Under the pieces are notes generated by a model. That model did not search any database, was not told the DNA's origin, and saw nothing but the letters and a program-made list of their open reading frames with translations. A stretch of DNA of 38,408 bases, from NCBI GenBank assembly GCA_022841545.1, contig JALHRF010000027.1:1-38408 (forward strand). Reading direction: 5' to 3'. The DNA comes from Bauldia sp. (GTDB lineage Bacteria > Pseudomonadota > Alphaproteobacteria > Rhizobiales > Kaistiaceae). Shown here piece after piece: positions 1 to 7,260 of the stretch. Position numbers and translations under genes: made by a program. Every line of letters begins with the position of its first letter. Position 1 is the first letter of the stretch.

Positions 1-611
1 CCTCGAAATGGCTGGTGCCGCGGCTCGCCTCATGGTCGCGCCGCCACCCGGAGATCACGGTGCGGCTCGACGCCTCGGTGGCGCTCGTCGACATCGACAC
101 CTCCGACGTCGACCTCGCCATCCGCGTCGGCGACGGCAAGTGGCCGGGCGTGAAGGCCGCCTTCCTGCTCGGCCAGGAGATTTTTCCGGTAGCGGCGCCG
201 GCGGTCGCGGCGAAGCTCCGCACGCCGCGCGACCTCTACCGGACGCCGATCGTCCGCGACGCCAATTCGACGCTGACCTGGGACCTGTGGCTCGCCCCGC
301 TCGGCCTCGACGCGGCCCGGCTGCCGGACGGCCACAGCTTCACCGACGCCTCGCTGGCGCTCGACGCGGCGATCGCCGGCCAGGGCGTGCTCCTCGCCTG
401 GCCGACGCTCGCCGCCGACGCGCTCCGCGCGGGCACGCTGGTGGCCCCGTTCAGGGAACGGGCGACGACCGGAATCGGCTACTACCTCGTCACCTCCGCC
501 ACCCGCCGCGAGCCGAAGACGGTGCGGGACTTCAAGGCGTGGATACGGGAGGAGATCAGGGAGACGGAGGCGATGTTCGGGGCCGCACCAGTTGCCGGGG
601 CGAAGGATTGA
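1..611 (+). CDS. LysR-family transcriptional regulator, C-terminal part (5' end outside window)
   Basis: The frame is open from the first bases and reads KWLVPRLASW, the usual beginning of the substrate-binding domain of LysR regulators of the GcvA/AmpR type. About 200 residues of effector-binding domain remain. The N-terminal winged helix-turn-helix lies upstream of the window, so the GTG at 15 is not a real start. The family binds DNA as tetramers and responds to a small molecule; neither target nor ligand can be read here. The last ~200 bp of the gene are repeated in decayed form at 1386-1597, on the far side of the toxin-antitoxin pair. Confidence 0.9.
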   Translation, partial: SKWLVPRLASWSRRHPEITVRLDASVALVDIDTSDVDLAIRVGDGKWPGVKAAFLLGQEIFPVAAPAVAAKLRTPRDLYRTPIVRDANSTLTWDLWLAPLGLDAARLPDGHSFTDASLALDAAIAGQGVLLAWPTLAADALRAGTLVAPFRERATTGIGYYLVTSATRREPKTVRDFKAWIREEIRETEAMFGAAPVAGAKD

Positions 612-650
612 CGGCATGCTTGTTCAGGCATATCTGAGGAGGTCCGTACC

Positions 651-1070
651 GTGAGGCTTGGGCGGAGCACTGCCCGACCGAAGCCGGTGCGATGGATCGG
701 CAACGCGCGGCAAGATCTCAAGGGCTTCCCAGAAGATGTCCAATGGAGGCTCGGGGGCGCGATCTGGGATGCTCAGCGTGGTCTCAAGGCAGCCTTCGCC
801 AAGCCCTTGAAGGGCTTCGGCGGCGCCGGCGTCCTTGAGATCGTGGATGACTTCGATGGAGAAACCTATCGTGCGGTCTACACAGTGAGGTTTTCTGGCG
901 TGGTCTATGTGCTCCACGCATTCCAGAAGAAGGCGAAGCACGGAATTGCCACGCCTCGAGCCGAATTGGCGCTCATCGACCAGAGGCTCAAGCGAGCCAA
1001 AGAGGACTACGAACAATGGCTAGAAAGCAAAGCCGCATCGACCCGGACTCCTGGAAGGAAATCCCCGTGA
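651..1070 (+). CDS. HigB-like toxin (phage-derived Gp49-like / RelE superfamily)
   Basis: The 139-residue product matches the Gp49-like HigB family: PKPVRWIG near the N terminus, KPLKGFGGAGVLEIV in the middle, then YRAVYTVRF and YVLHAFQKKAKHGI. These toxins are ribosome-dependent mRNA interferases of the RelE fold. The GTG start at 651 has a gaggagg ribosome site about 8 bases upstream. It overlaps the next gene, an XRE antitoxin, by 55 bp. Toxin-first order is typical of higBA. The unusual N-terminal extension (about ten residues before PKPVRW) leaves the exact start a little open. Confidence 0.88.
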   Translation: MRLGRSTARPKPVRWIGNARQDLKGFPEDVQWRLGGAIWDAQRGLKAAFAKPLKGFGGAGVLEIVDDFDGETYRAVYTVRFSGVVYVLHAFQKKAKHGIATPRAELALIDQRLKRAKEDYEQWLESKAASTRTPGRKSP

Positions 1071-1387
1071 CCGAAGGAAGCGGCAACGTGTTCGCCGACC
1101 TTGGGTTTGCCGATCCGGAAGACGCGCTGACCAAGGTTCAACTCGCCAGCCACATACGCCAGGTCGTCAAGCGGCGTCGGTTGACCCAGGCCGCCGCGGC
1201 CACGCTCATGGGCATCGACCAGCCGAAGGTCTCGGCCCTTCTCAACGGACGCCTTGCCAACTTCTCCAGCGAGCGGCTGATGCGGCTGCTCACGGCGCTC
1301 GGTCAGGACGTGGAGATCACCGTCAGGGCGACCCCGCGCGGCCGGGCGCAGGGGCAGGTGCGGGTGATGGGGACAGCGGCACCCTGA
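1016..1387 (+). CDS. HigA-like antitoxin, XRE-family DNA-binding protein
   Basis: The product has 123 residues. A helix-turn-helix lies at about 50-85 (LTQAAAATLMGIDQPKVSAL), preceded by SGNVFADLGFADPEDAL, a signature of the HigA antitoxins that pair with Gp49-like toxins. It would neutralise the upstream toxin and repress the shared promoter. The ATG lies inside the toxin gene, implying translational coupling. The stop falls within a few bases of the decayed LysR copy at 1386, so this gene lies right at a rearrangement junction. Confidence 0.88.
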   Translation: MARKQSRIDPDSWKEIPVTEGSGNVFADLGFADPEDALTKVQLASHIRQVVKRRRLTQAAAATLMGIDQPKVSALLNGRLANFSSERLMRLLTALGQDVEITVRATPRGRAQGQVRVMGTAAP

Positions 1388-1597
1388 TTGCCGGCCAGAG
1401 TATCACCGACGCCTGGCCGACGCTCGCCGCCGACGCGCTTCGTTCGGGCGCGCTGATTTGCGCCGTTCAAGGAGCGGGTGGCGACGGGGATCGGCTACTT
1501 CCTCGACACCTCCGCCACCCGCCGCGAGACGAAGACGGTGCGGACTTCACGGCGTGGATACGGGACGAGATCAGGGAAACGGAGGCGATGTTCGGGG
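1386..1597 (+). pseudogene. Decayed duplicate of the LysR regulator 3' end
   Basis: This stretch aligns with 371-582 of the window (for example gcctggccgacgctcgccgc and gatcggctacttcctcg) with scattered substitutions. It has a one-base insertion near 1461 and a one-base deletion near 1548, so no frame runs through it. There is no promoter, start or N-terminal half. It is a fragment of the same or a closely related LysR gene, left on the far side of the HigBA-like pair. Either the pair entered within a duplicated LysR tail, or a second LysR gene was largely deleted. Confidence 0.85.
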
Positions 1598-1639
1598 GTA
1601 GGGCGGCTGAGTACAACGCCGTATTCAACCGCTCCGCCC

Positions 1640-1757
1640 GTCATGGCCGGGCTTGTCCCGGCCATCCAAGTCTTGCTCGCGAACACGAGCACGGCTGCAC
1701 CCAGTTTTCAGATGCGGTGTTCGCGTGGATGGCCGGGACAAGCCCGGCCATGACGGT
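1640..1757. repeat. Inverted-repeat element with GGATGGCCGGGACAAG arms
   Basis: The 28-bp arm at 1640-1667 is the exact reverse complement of 1727-1754, and each arm is itself a stem (atggccggg/cccggccat). About 60 bp lie between the arms. Similar short palindromic units are scattered through Hyphomicrobiales genomes, which is family knowledge. The right-hand part, 1707-1757, recurs at 3412-3462 with two mismatches in 51 bases. Confidence 0.8.
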
Positions 1758-1812
1758 GGTGCCGGACGCGGAGCCCATCGCAAGAACGTGAATGGAAGCG
1801 ACCGGTTACGTT

Positions 1813-2079
1813 CTACCCACGTTTCAAACTCACGTTGGGATCGAATGGGAACGCGGCCACGACACGATACTCGGGATAGTGCCCGGCAGTGTCCGGTGAC
1901 TTGAGGAGCAGCAAGGCGCCATCCACCTCGACACTGGTCTCTGTAAGATCGTCGCTTTCAACCGGCGACATGTGGCGCGCGCCGCAATGCGGACAGTCGT
2001 CGTCGCACTGGCACGACCACTCGTCTGTCCATTCACTCCCACACCGAGCGCACTCATAATGGTTTCGATACCAAGCCAT
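1813..2079 (-). CDS. Small zinc-ribbon-like protein, partner of the DpnI-type enzyme
   Basis: The 88-residue product has two CxxC pairs in its first 35 residues (CARCGSEW and CPHCGARH) plus an intervening C-x-C pair (SCQCDD), suggesting a small zinc ribbon. The C-terminal half resembles no enzyme I recognise. It starts 39 bp downstream of the DpnI-type gene on the same strand, so the two are probably co-transcribed. Related small proteins beginning WYxxHYxCxxCGxEWTDEWSC are widespread, with no assigned role. The overlapping 110-codon frame at 1830-2162 is a shadow. Confidence 0.7.
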   Translation of the reverse strand: MAWYRNHYECARCGSEWTDEWSCQCDDDCPHCGARHMSPVESDDLTETSVEVDGALLLLKSPDTAGHYPEYRVVAAFPFDPNVSLKRG

Positions 2080-2118
2080 GGCGCGGCACCATTTCTCCAG
2101 CGGCGGCCCATTTCGCGT

Positions 2119-2889
2119 TCAGGACTGGCGCAGGCGATAGGACCCGCGTGACACGAACTCAAGATACCCGTGATCGCGCAGGACTTGAAGCTGCTGGCGA
2201 ATCTTCTCGCGAACGTGCCGATTGTTGGGATAGAGCAAGCTCAGCCGAGGCTCAAAGGCATACACGTCCTGCAGTCCAAATTCCTGTCGTCCGATCAAGT
2301 CGACGCACTTCATGACTTCTATCAACCAGCCTCTTGCCTCTTCGCCTTCTTGGCGGAGGAAGAGCAGGCGACGCCACTGAGCGAGCACGGCCTCCTTTGG
2401 CTGCTCCTCCCCATTCCTGACAAGGAATATCTTCCCCGACGCCGGTATCTCATTGAGGAGGATATTGCAGCCAATCCAGCCTGCGCGTCGGGCAGTCGCT
2501 GCGAGCGGCTTTCGCTCCTCGATGATCTCGCGAACAAAGAACTGCTTCGGCACCAGGACGACATTCGTCACAGATAGCCGCGCCAGATCATAGTTAAGGA
2601 GCAAGAGGTTCGGGTTGTTACTCGCTGCCAGTCGCTCGCACATCGTCCTGAACGCGCCGTCGAGCACCTTGGGACCGAAGGCCTTCTTCTGGCTCTTGAG
2701 TTCGTACTCCTCGGAGCATGCGCTACAGAAGAAATCGGCGACGGGGCTGTTGGCCACAAACTGGGTGATGCTCGCGGCGCCGCAGTTTGGGCAATAGAGC
2801 CAATCGCGAACCCATCTCTCAGTCCAGGATCGCGCGCTCTGCGAACCGCTATCGTAGGCCGCCTGCGATTCCTCGAATCCGAGTTTCAT
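2119..2889 (-). CDS. dpnI: DpnI-type methyl-directed restriction endonuclease
   Basis: The 256-residue product matches pneumococcal DpnI along its whole length. An N-terminal PD-(D/E)XK nuclease carries a structural zinc site (C33, C36, C55, C58). The catalytic residues are D52 (PVADF), E63 and K65 (YELKS). The ARRAGWIGCNI block is conserved, and a C-terminal winged helix (about 190-256, VREKIRQQLQVLRDHG) reads the methylated site. DpnI cuts GATC only when the adenine is N6-methylated, so it needs no protecting methylase and excludes Dam-methylated DNA. That fits alphaproteobacteria, most of which lack Dam. The gene abuts a truncated MT-A70 methyltransferase, which suggests insertion. Confidence 0.95.
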   Translation of the reverse strand: MKLGFEESQAAYDSGSQSARSWTERWVRDWLYCPNCGAASITQFVANSPVADFFCSACSEEYELKSQKKAFGPKVLDGAFRTMCERLAASNNPNLLLLNYDLARLSVTNVVLVPKQFFVREIIEERKPLAATARRAGWIGCNILLNEIPASGKIFLVRNGEEQPKEAVLAQWRRLLFLRQEGEEARGWLIEVMKCVDLIGRQEFGLQDVYAFEPRLSLLYPNNRHVREKIRQQLQVLRDHGYLEFVSRGSYRLRQS

Positions 2890-2910
2890 GGCGGACGAGC
2901 CTGCGGGCTG

Positions 2911-3263
2911 TGACTGAAGATGTCGTTAAGGTCCGCAAGGACGGCGGGTCGAACGGGCGCGGCGTCGGCTTCTATTTTCGCAACGTCACCGAGATCTGCC
3001 TGTTCGGGGTGCGCGGGCCGAATGCGCGCACGCTTCAACCGGGGCGGAGCCAGGTGAACATGATCGAATCGCGGAAGCGCGAGCACAGCCGGAAGCCGGA
3101 CGAGCAGTACGCGATCATCGAGACGTGCTCGCCGGGGCCGTCTCTCGAACTGTTCGCGCGCGGCGAGCGGCCGGGGTGGACGGTGTGGGGGAACCAGGCG
3201 GAAAAGAGCTACGCGCCGACCTGGGACACCTACGCATACAATTCTGCGGTGCCGGCGGAGTGA
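2911..3263 (+). pseudogene. MT-A70 family adenine methyltransferase, C-terminal remnant
   Basis: The open frame reads GVGFYFRNVTEICLFGVRG, then RKREHSRKPDEQYAIIE, SPGPSLELFARG and PGWTVWGNQAEKSY. This is the C-terminal half of bacterial MT-A70 (N6-adenine) DNA methyltransferases. About 115 residues of an expected 200 or so remain. The catalytic DPPW motif and the N-terminal part are absent; the DpnI-type gene begins (opposite strand) where they should be. The fragment cannot be catalytic. The left edge is approximate: homology is clear from about 2960 and likely from about 2915. Confidence 0.8.
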
Positions 3264-3331
3264 ACCGAAGGGCGCGTCGGCCGGTGGCGCAGCCCACCGG
3301 GCGAGGTCGAGACATTCATCGCGGCAAGACG

Positions 3332-3368
3332 GCGGGTTATCCCCGGATCAAGATCCGGGGCAACCCGC
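3332..3368. repeat. Palindromic repeat (gcgggttatccccggatc stem)
   Basis: A near-perfect 37-bp inverted repeat: gcgggttatccccggatc, two-base spacer, gatccggggcaacccgc. Stems built on ccccggatcaagatccgggg are a common intergenic repeat class in alphaproteobacteria. It lies just after the methyltransferase remnant and next to the second copy of the 51-bp repeat. Confidence 0.75.
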
Positions 3369-3411
3369 CCTGCGTTTCTCACACGAGAACGCGGGCACGG
3401 CGCAACCAGAC

Positions 3412-3462
3412 TTCAGATGAGGTGTTCGCGTGGATGGCCGGGACAAGCCGGGCCATGACGGT
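3412..3462. repeat. Second copy of the 51-bp repeat at 1707-1757
   Basis: It matches 1707-1757 at 49 of 51 positions in the same orientation. Only the right arm is present here. The direct pair encloses the zinc-ribbon gene, the DpnI-type gene and the methyltransferase remnant (about 1.65 kb). Confidence 0.8.
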
Positions 3463-3528
3463 AATGGGGGGGTTCGCAGAGCCACGGCCAGGACGATGTC
3501 CGTGGTGAACCGCCCCTGCGCAAGGCGA

Positions 3529-3696
3529 TCAGCCCCGCGAAGCCTCGTCGCGGCCGAAGGGGAGGTCGGCGAGCTCGCGCTGGCTCATGCCGCGGAGCGC
3601 GGGGTGCGACAGCGGGTCGGAAATGTAGCGCGCCTCGGTGAACAGGCGGCGCGAAGCGCCGGCGCGGCGGTAACGGTTCAGGATGCCCCGAAACAT
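3529..3696 (-). CDS. DUF1127 (YjiS-like) small protein
   Basis: The 55-residue arginine-rich product ends in LRGMSQRELADLPFGRDE, resembling the DUF1127 pattern (L.dM..reLaDiGi.R.e). The start at 3696 is set by an aaggagac ribosome site seven bases upstream; a longer frame reading to 3855 has no such site. DUF1127 proteins are abundant in alphaproteobacteria, and some affect RNA and phosphate metabolism. No specific role is visible here. It is divergent from the phosphoesterase gene. Confidence 0.7.
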   Translation of the reverse strand: MFRGILNRYRRAGASRRLFTEARYISDPLSHPALRGMSQRELADLPFGRDEASRG

Positions 3697-3841
3697 GATG
3701 CAGTCTCCTTTTTCTTGATCTTCATGTCGGCCTTCCGGCCGGGATCGACAATGGCCGCGACGGCGGGTCTGCCATGGGCAGGGCGCATGGCGGGCGGTCG
3801 CGGCGCTCCGCATCAGCGAGCCCCTCCCCCGCGCCTTCGGC

Positions 3842-3870
3842 GCCACCTCTCCCACGAGGGAAGAGGTGGC
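3842..3870. repeat. Hairpin repeat gccacctctccc / gggaagaggtggc
   Basis: An inverted repeat with a four-base loop and one bulged base lies in the 272-bp gap between the DUF1127 gene and the phosphoesterase. Its flanks (gagcccctcccccgcgcc before it) resemble a common intergenic repeat class of Hyphomicrobiales. No terminator T-run follows. The rest of the gap holds nothing I can name. Confidence 0.5.
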
Positions 3871-3968
3871 CCGGCTCCCGCCGGCTCATCATCGTGGGAC
3901 GCATTGCCAAAGAGTTACACTCCGCTAACCGGCGGCGGGGTATCCCTCTTCCCGGGGGACCACCGTTC

Positions 3969-4715
3969 ATGCGCCTTGCCGTTCTCGCCGACATCCATGG
4001 CAACCTGCCCGCGCTCGAAGCCGTGCTCGACGATCTCGCGCGGCGGCAGGTCAACGGCATCGTCAATCTCGGCGATTGCGCCTCGGGGCCGCTCTGGCCG
4101 CGCGAGACGCTGGCCGGGCTGATCGCGCTTCGCTGGCCGACCGTGCGCGGCAACCACGACCGCATCCTCGGCCGCGACCGGCCCGAGACGATGGGCGCCT
4201 CGGACCGCTTCGCCTTCGAGGAGACGGAGTCGCAGCAGCGGACGTGGCTGGCGCTGCTGCCGCCGGCGCTCGACCTCGGCAATGGCATCGTCGCCTTCCA
4301 CGGCCGCCCCGGCGACGACGAGGCGTATCTCCTCGAGGACATCGCCGGCGACGGCCTCGTGCCGGCGCATCCGGAGACCGTGGCGTCGCGGCTCGCCGGC
4401 GTCGACGCGCCCGTCATCCTCACCGCCCACAGCCACCTGCCCTCGATGCTCACGCTTCCCGACGGGCGGCTGGTGCTCAACCCGGGCAGCGTCGGCCTCC
4501 CCGCCTATGACGACCCGGAAGAGCCGGCCCACGTCTCGGAATCGGGCTCGCCGCACGCGCGCTACGCCATCCTCGGCTTCTCCGGCGGCGTGGTGACCGG
4601 CGTCGACCAGATCGCGCTCGCCTACGACCATGAGGCGGCGGCGCGACGCGCGACGTCGAACGGCCGGCGCGAATGGGCCTATGCGCTTCGCACAGGGCGG
4701 ATGCCGGACGGCTGA
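3969..4715 (+). CDS. Calcineurin-like metallophosphoesterase (YfcE/MJ0936 type)
   Basis: The 248-residue product carries the binuclear-metal phosphoesterase motifs in order: DIHGN (8-12), NLGD (about 38-41), GNHD (about 61-64), a later TAHSHLP and NPGSVGLP. This is the small single-domain class that includes YfcE and archaeal phosphodiesterases, hydrolysing phosphodiester or phosphomonoester substrates with Mn or Ni. The natural substrate is unknown. The ATG at 3969 begins MRLAVLADIHGN, exactly where the fold starts; the frame's upstream extension to 3774 runs through repeat sequence and is rejected. Confidence 0.88.
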   Translation: MRLAVLADIHGNLPALEAVLDDLARRQVNGIVNLGDCASGPLWPRETLAGLIALRWPTVRGNHDRILGRDRPETMGASDRFAFEETESQQRTWLALLPPALDLGNGIVAFHGRPGDDEAYLLEDIAGDGLVPAHPETVASRLAGVDAPVILTAHSHLPSMLTLPDGRLVLNPGSVGLPAYDDPEEPAHVSESGSPHARYAILGFSGGVVTGVDQIALAYDHEAAARRATSNGRREWAYALRTGRMPDG

Positions 4716-4832
4716 GCGCGGCGCGGCTGCCTCCGTAGAGGCCCTCACCGGAGAAGACCCGAAGTGACGGCCGCCATCGCGTGCGCCTAAATCCACGTCG
4801 TGGACCAAGCGCCAAAGACGATGGAGGCTATG

Positions 4833-5951
4833 ATGAGATACCTCGGAAACCGGAACGACCGGGGACTGGCCGGCGGCCTCGGCCTGATGGCCGGAGCGGC
4901 GGCCGTGATCGCGGCAACCAGCGCGCCCTTCGGCGGCTTCGGCCTCTTCTTCGACGGCGGCGCCTCGGCGAGCGATGCGCCGCTTGCCCACTCCATCCAC
5001 GCGACGATGCCGGCGACGATCGTCATGGCGCCGACCGACCTCCCCCCGACGGTGGCGGGACGGGGCGCCCAGACCGTCCGCGTCGTCCTCGACACGATCG
5101 AGCGCGTCGCCGATCTCGCCGACGGCGCCACCTACCGCTACTGGACCTTCAACGGCCAGGTGCCCGGGCCCTTCGTGCGGGTGCGGGTCGGCGACACCGT
5201 CGAGGTGACGCTCAGGAACCACGAAGACAGCTGGATGCAGCACAATGTCGACTTCCACGCCGTGACCGGACCTGGCGGCGGCGGCGTTGCCACGGTGGCC
5301 GATCCCGGCACCGAAAAGGGCTTCACCTTCAAGGCGCTCAACCCCGGGCTCTACGTCTATCACTGCGCGGTGCCGATGGCCGCCCAGCACATCGCGAACG
5401 GCATGTACGGGCTGATCCTGGTCGAGCCAGAGGGCGGGCTGCCGCCGGTCGATCACGAGTTCTACGTGATGCAGGGCGAGCTCTACACCGAGGAAGCGTT
5501 CGGGGCGAAGGGCGAGCTGACCGAGAGCTACGACAAGCTCCTCAACGAGATGCCGGAATATTACGTCTTCAATGGCGCGGCCAACGCGCTCTCCGGCGAC
5601 AATGCGCTCCATGCCAAGGTCGGCGAGACGGTCCGGATCTACTTCGGCGTCGGCGGCCCGAACAAGACCTCGAGCTTCCATGTCATCGGCGAGATCTTCG
5701 ACAACGCCTACCAGCTCGCCTCGCTGACCAGCCCGCCGCTGACCGACGTCCAGACCATCACCGTGCCGCCGGGCGGCGCCGCGGCCGTCGACTTCAAGGT
5801 CGAGGTGCCCGGCACCTACATGCTCGTCGACCATGCGCTGTCGCGGGGCGCCCGCGGCCTGGTCGGCCAGCTGGTGGTCGAGGGCGAGGAGAACCCGGAA
5901 ATCTTCAGGGCCCACCAGGAAATGGGTGAGATGAACGGCGAGACGCACTGA
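4833..5951 (+). CDS. nirK: Copper-containing nitrite reductase (NO-forming)
   Basis: Reduces nitrite to nitric oxide in the periplasm, the key step of denitrification. The 372-residue product has a signal peptide (hydrophobic run about 11-31) and two cupredoxin domains. Type 1 copper ligands are H137, C178, H186 and M191 (HNVDFH, YHCAVPMAAQH, NGM). Type 2 ligands are H142, H177 and H334 (DHALSRG), with catalytic D140 and H283. All are present, so it should be active. The ATG at 4833 was chosen over 4800, 4821 and 4830 because ggagg ends five bases before it. No nirV or NO reductase genes are adjacent, and I see no convincing FNR/NnrR box in the 117 bp upstream. Confidence 0.95.
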   Translation: MRYLGNRNDRGLAGGLGLMAGAAAVIAATSAPFGGFGLFFDGGASASDAPLAHSIHATMPATIVMAPTDLPPTVAGRGAQTVRVVLDTIERVADLADGATYRYWTFNGQVPGPFVRVRVGDTVEVTLRNHEDSWMQHNVDFHAVTGPGGGGVATVADPGTEKGFTFKALNPGLYVYHCAVPMAAQHIANGMYGLILVEPEGGLPPVDHEFYVMQGELYTEEAFGAKGELTESYDKLLNEMPEYYVFNGAANALSGDNALHAKVGETVRIYFGVGGPNKTSSFHVIGEIFDNAYQLASLTSPPLTDVQTITVPPGGAAAVDFKVEVPGTYMLVDHALSRGARGLVGQLVVEGEENPEIFRAHQEMGEMNGETH

Positions 5952-6035
5952 CCGCCCGACCCGGGCGCAAGCGCCGGACCCATGAGGACCCCACCGGCAA
6001 TCCCGTGAAACAACGGAGCCTGGGTGTCCGACATG

Positions 6036-6058
6036 GAGCCCCGGCTCCCGCGGGGCTC
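6036..6058. terminator. Hairpin between convergent nirK and small membrane-protein gene
   Basis: A seven-base stem (gagcccc/ggggctc) with a nine-base loop sits between two convergent genes. There is no long T-run, so termination is inferred from position and stem only. Confidence 0.4.
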
Positions 6059-6079
6059 AATCGTCAAACTCGTCCGCGA

Positions 6080-6250
6080 TCAGGCGCCGCCGATCAGGTC
6101 GACCGCCGTCCAGATCGCCAGCACCCAGAGGCCGAGGCAGACGACCGCGGCAACGGGGATCACAGCCGAAAAGAGACCGGTCCGGGGGTAATCACGCTCG
6201 TCCTCCTCGATCCCGATCAAGTCGTGATACGGGACGGCTGGAACGCGCAT
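6080..6250 (-). CDS. Small single-span membrane protein, unknown function
   Basis: The 56-residue product has an acidic N-terminal half (IGIEEDERDYPRTG) followed by one hydrophobic span at about 30-52 (VIPVAAVVCLGLWVLAIWTA). A gggaggt ribosome site lies four to five bases before the ATG at 6250, supporting translation. A longer frame to 6391 lacks such support. It is convergent with nirK and downstream of luxI on the same strand. I do not recognise a family; a small accessory subunit of a membrane complex is possible but not shown. Confidence 0.6.
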   Translation of the reverse strand: MRVPAVPYHDLIGIEEDERDYPRTGLFSAVIPVAAVVCLGLWVLAIWTAVDLIGGA

Positions 6251-6448
6251 GACACCTCCCGGAGCCGGGTTGTTCGGAGTGCTCAGTACTGGGCCTGTGC
6301 CGAAAGCCGCCGGAATACCGGTGGCACCACGACACCCGTCACCCATCAGGTCCGCAAGGGATTCGTACCGTCGGCAGCGTCTGCCAACCATCCCCCCAAA
6401 TGAGGGGGGTGTGGTCTCAGGTCTTTGGCGGTGCAGCGCGCGCGGCGA

Positions 6449-7087
6449 TCATGCGGCAAGCGGGCGCCGGTCGGCGACGAGTTGCACCTTTCGGGCGGCG
6501 TCGCCGAGTTTCTCCCTGACGCGGCCGAGAATCGACCGCGAAACCGGGAACGAGCCGAGATAGACCGGGCGGGCGAAGCGGTGGGTGATGCCGAGGATCT
6601 CGACTTCGCAGCCGATGCGCCGGTAGAGCCGGTACATGGATGCGTCGAAATTGCCGAGGATCGATTCGATACCCGACCGAAGACCGATTTCTCCGAGACC
6701 GGCAAACAGGATTCCCGACGCGAAGACCATCTCCTCCCGGCTGCCATTGCCGAGCAGGCTCTCGTCGAGACAGAAGCGCGTGCACTCCCAGATCGTCGGC
6801 GAGATCAACTGCGTGGCGTCCGGAAGGGTGTCGGCGAAGAAGTCGGCGAGCAGCGTCGGGCCCGTGGTGGGCAGGAGGCGAAGGCTTCCCTTGACCGTCC
6901 TCTGCGCTTCGTCGGTGTAGATCAGGTAGACCGGCCCTTCGTCATCGTAGCGGTCGCGCTCCTTCCCGTCCGTGACGACGACGTCCCATTTCAGCCTTTC
7001 GGCGAACACCCTGGCCCTCAGCCGGAACATTTCATCGAGCAGGTGGCGATGCTCGTGGAAATTTGCTTCTTCGACGACGACAAGCAT
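6449..7087 (-). CDS. LuxI-family acyl-homoserine-lactone synthase
   Basis: Makes an N-acyl-homoserine lactone from S-adenosylmethionine and an acyl-ACP or acyl-CoA. The 212-residue product has every hallmark of the family at the usual positions: R24, F28 and W34 (RLRARVFAERLKW), D45 and D48 (ERDRYDDEG), R70 (GSLRLLPTTGP), E101 and R104 (WECTRFCLD). Acyl chain length cannot be read from the sequence. It lies 173 bp downstream of the cognate luxR-type gene on the same strand. An acyl carrier protein and ketosynthase occur 6 kb away, but any link is speculative. Confidence 0.95.
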   Translation of the reverse strand: MLVVVEEANFHEHRHLLDEMFRLRARVFAERLKWDVVVTDGKERDRYDDEGPVYLIYTDEAQRTVKGSLRLLPTTGPTLLADFFADTLPDATQLISPTIWECTRFCLDESLLGNGSREEMVFASGILFAGLGEIGLRSGIESILGNFDASMYRLYRRIGCEVEILGITHRFARPVYLGSFPVSRSILGRVREKLGDAARKVQLVADRRPLAA

Positions 7088-7260
7088 CTCAACGCGCTCC
7101 CATCCAAAATGGGCCGCTCAGGTCGGCTGACGAAGGATTCCCTAACTCAGGCTACGACTTGAAAGGGCCACTTCGGCCAATTTCGTAGGCCGCTCGAGTC
7201 GGCGCAAGGCCGATGACCGGATGGCGTCAACGGCGCGTCAACCGATTCATTCAAGTTCGA

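Noticed and set aside
1830-2162. 110-codon frame overlapping the zinc-ribbon and DpnI-type genes
   Set aside because: Shadow; the zinc-ribbon frame has the structured CxxC pattern and correct spacing after the nuclease gene.
3915-5948. 677-codon minus-strand frame opposite nirK and the phosphoesterase
   Set aside because: It runs antisense to two genes with full sets of catalytic residues; its translation is low-complexity Arg/His/Val-rich, typical of high-GC shadows.
6310-6321. ccggaataccgg as a regulatory palindrome
   Set aside because: The four central bases do not pair, and nothing suggests an operator for the neighbouring genes.
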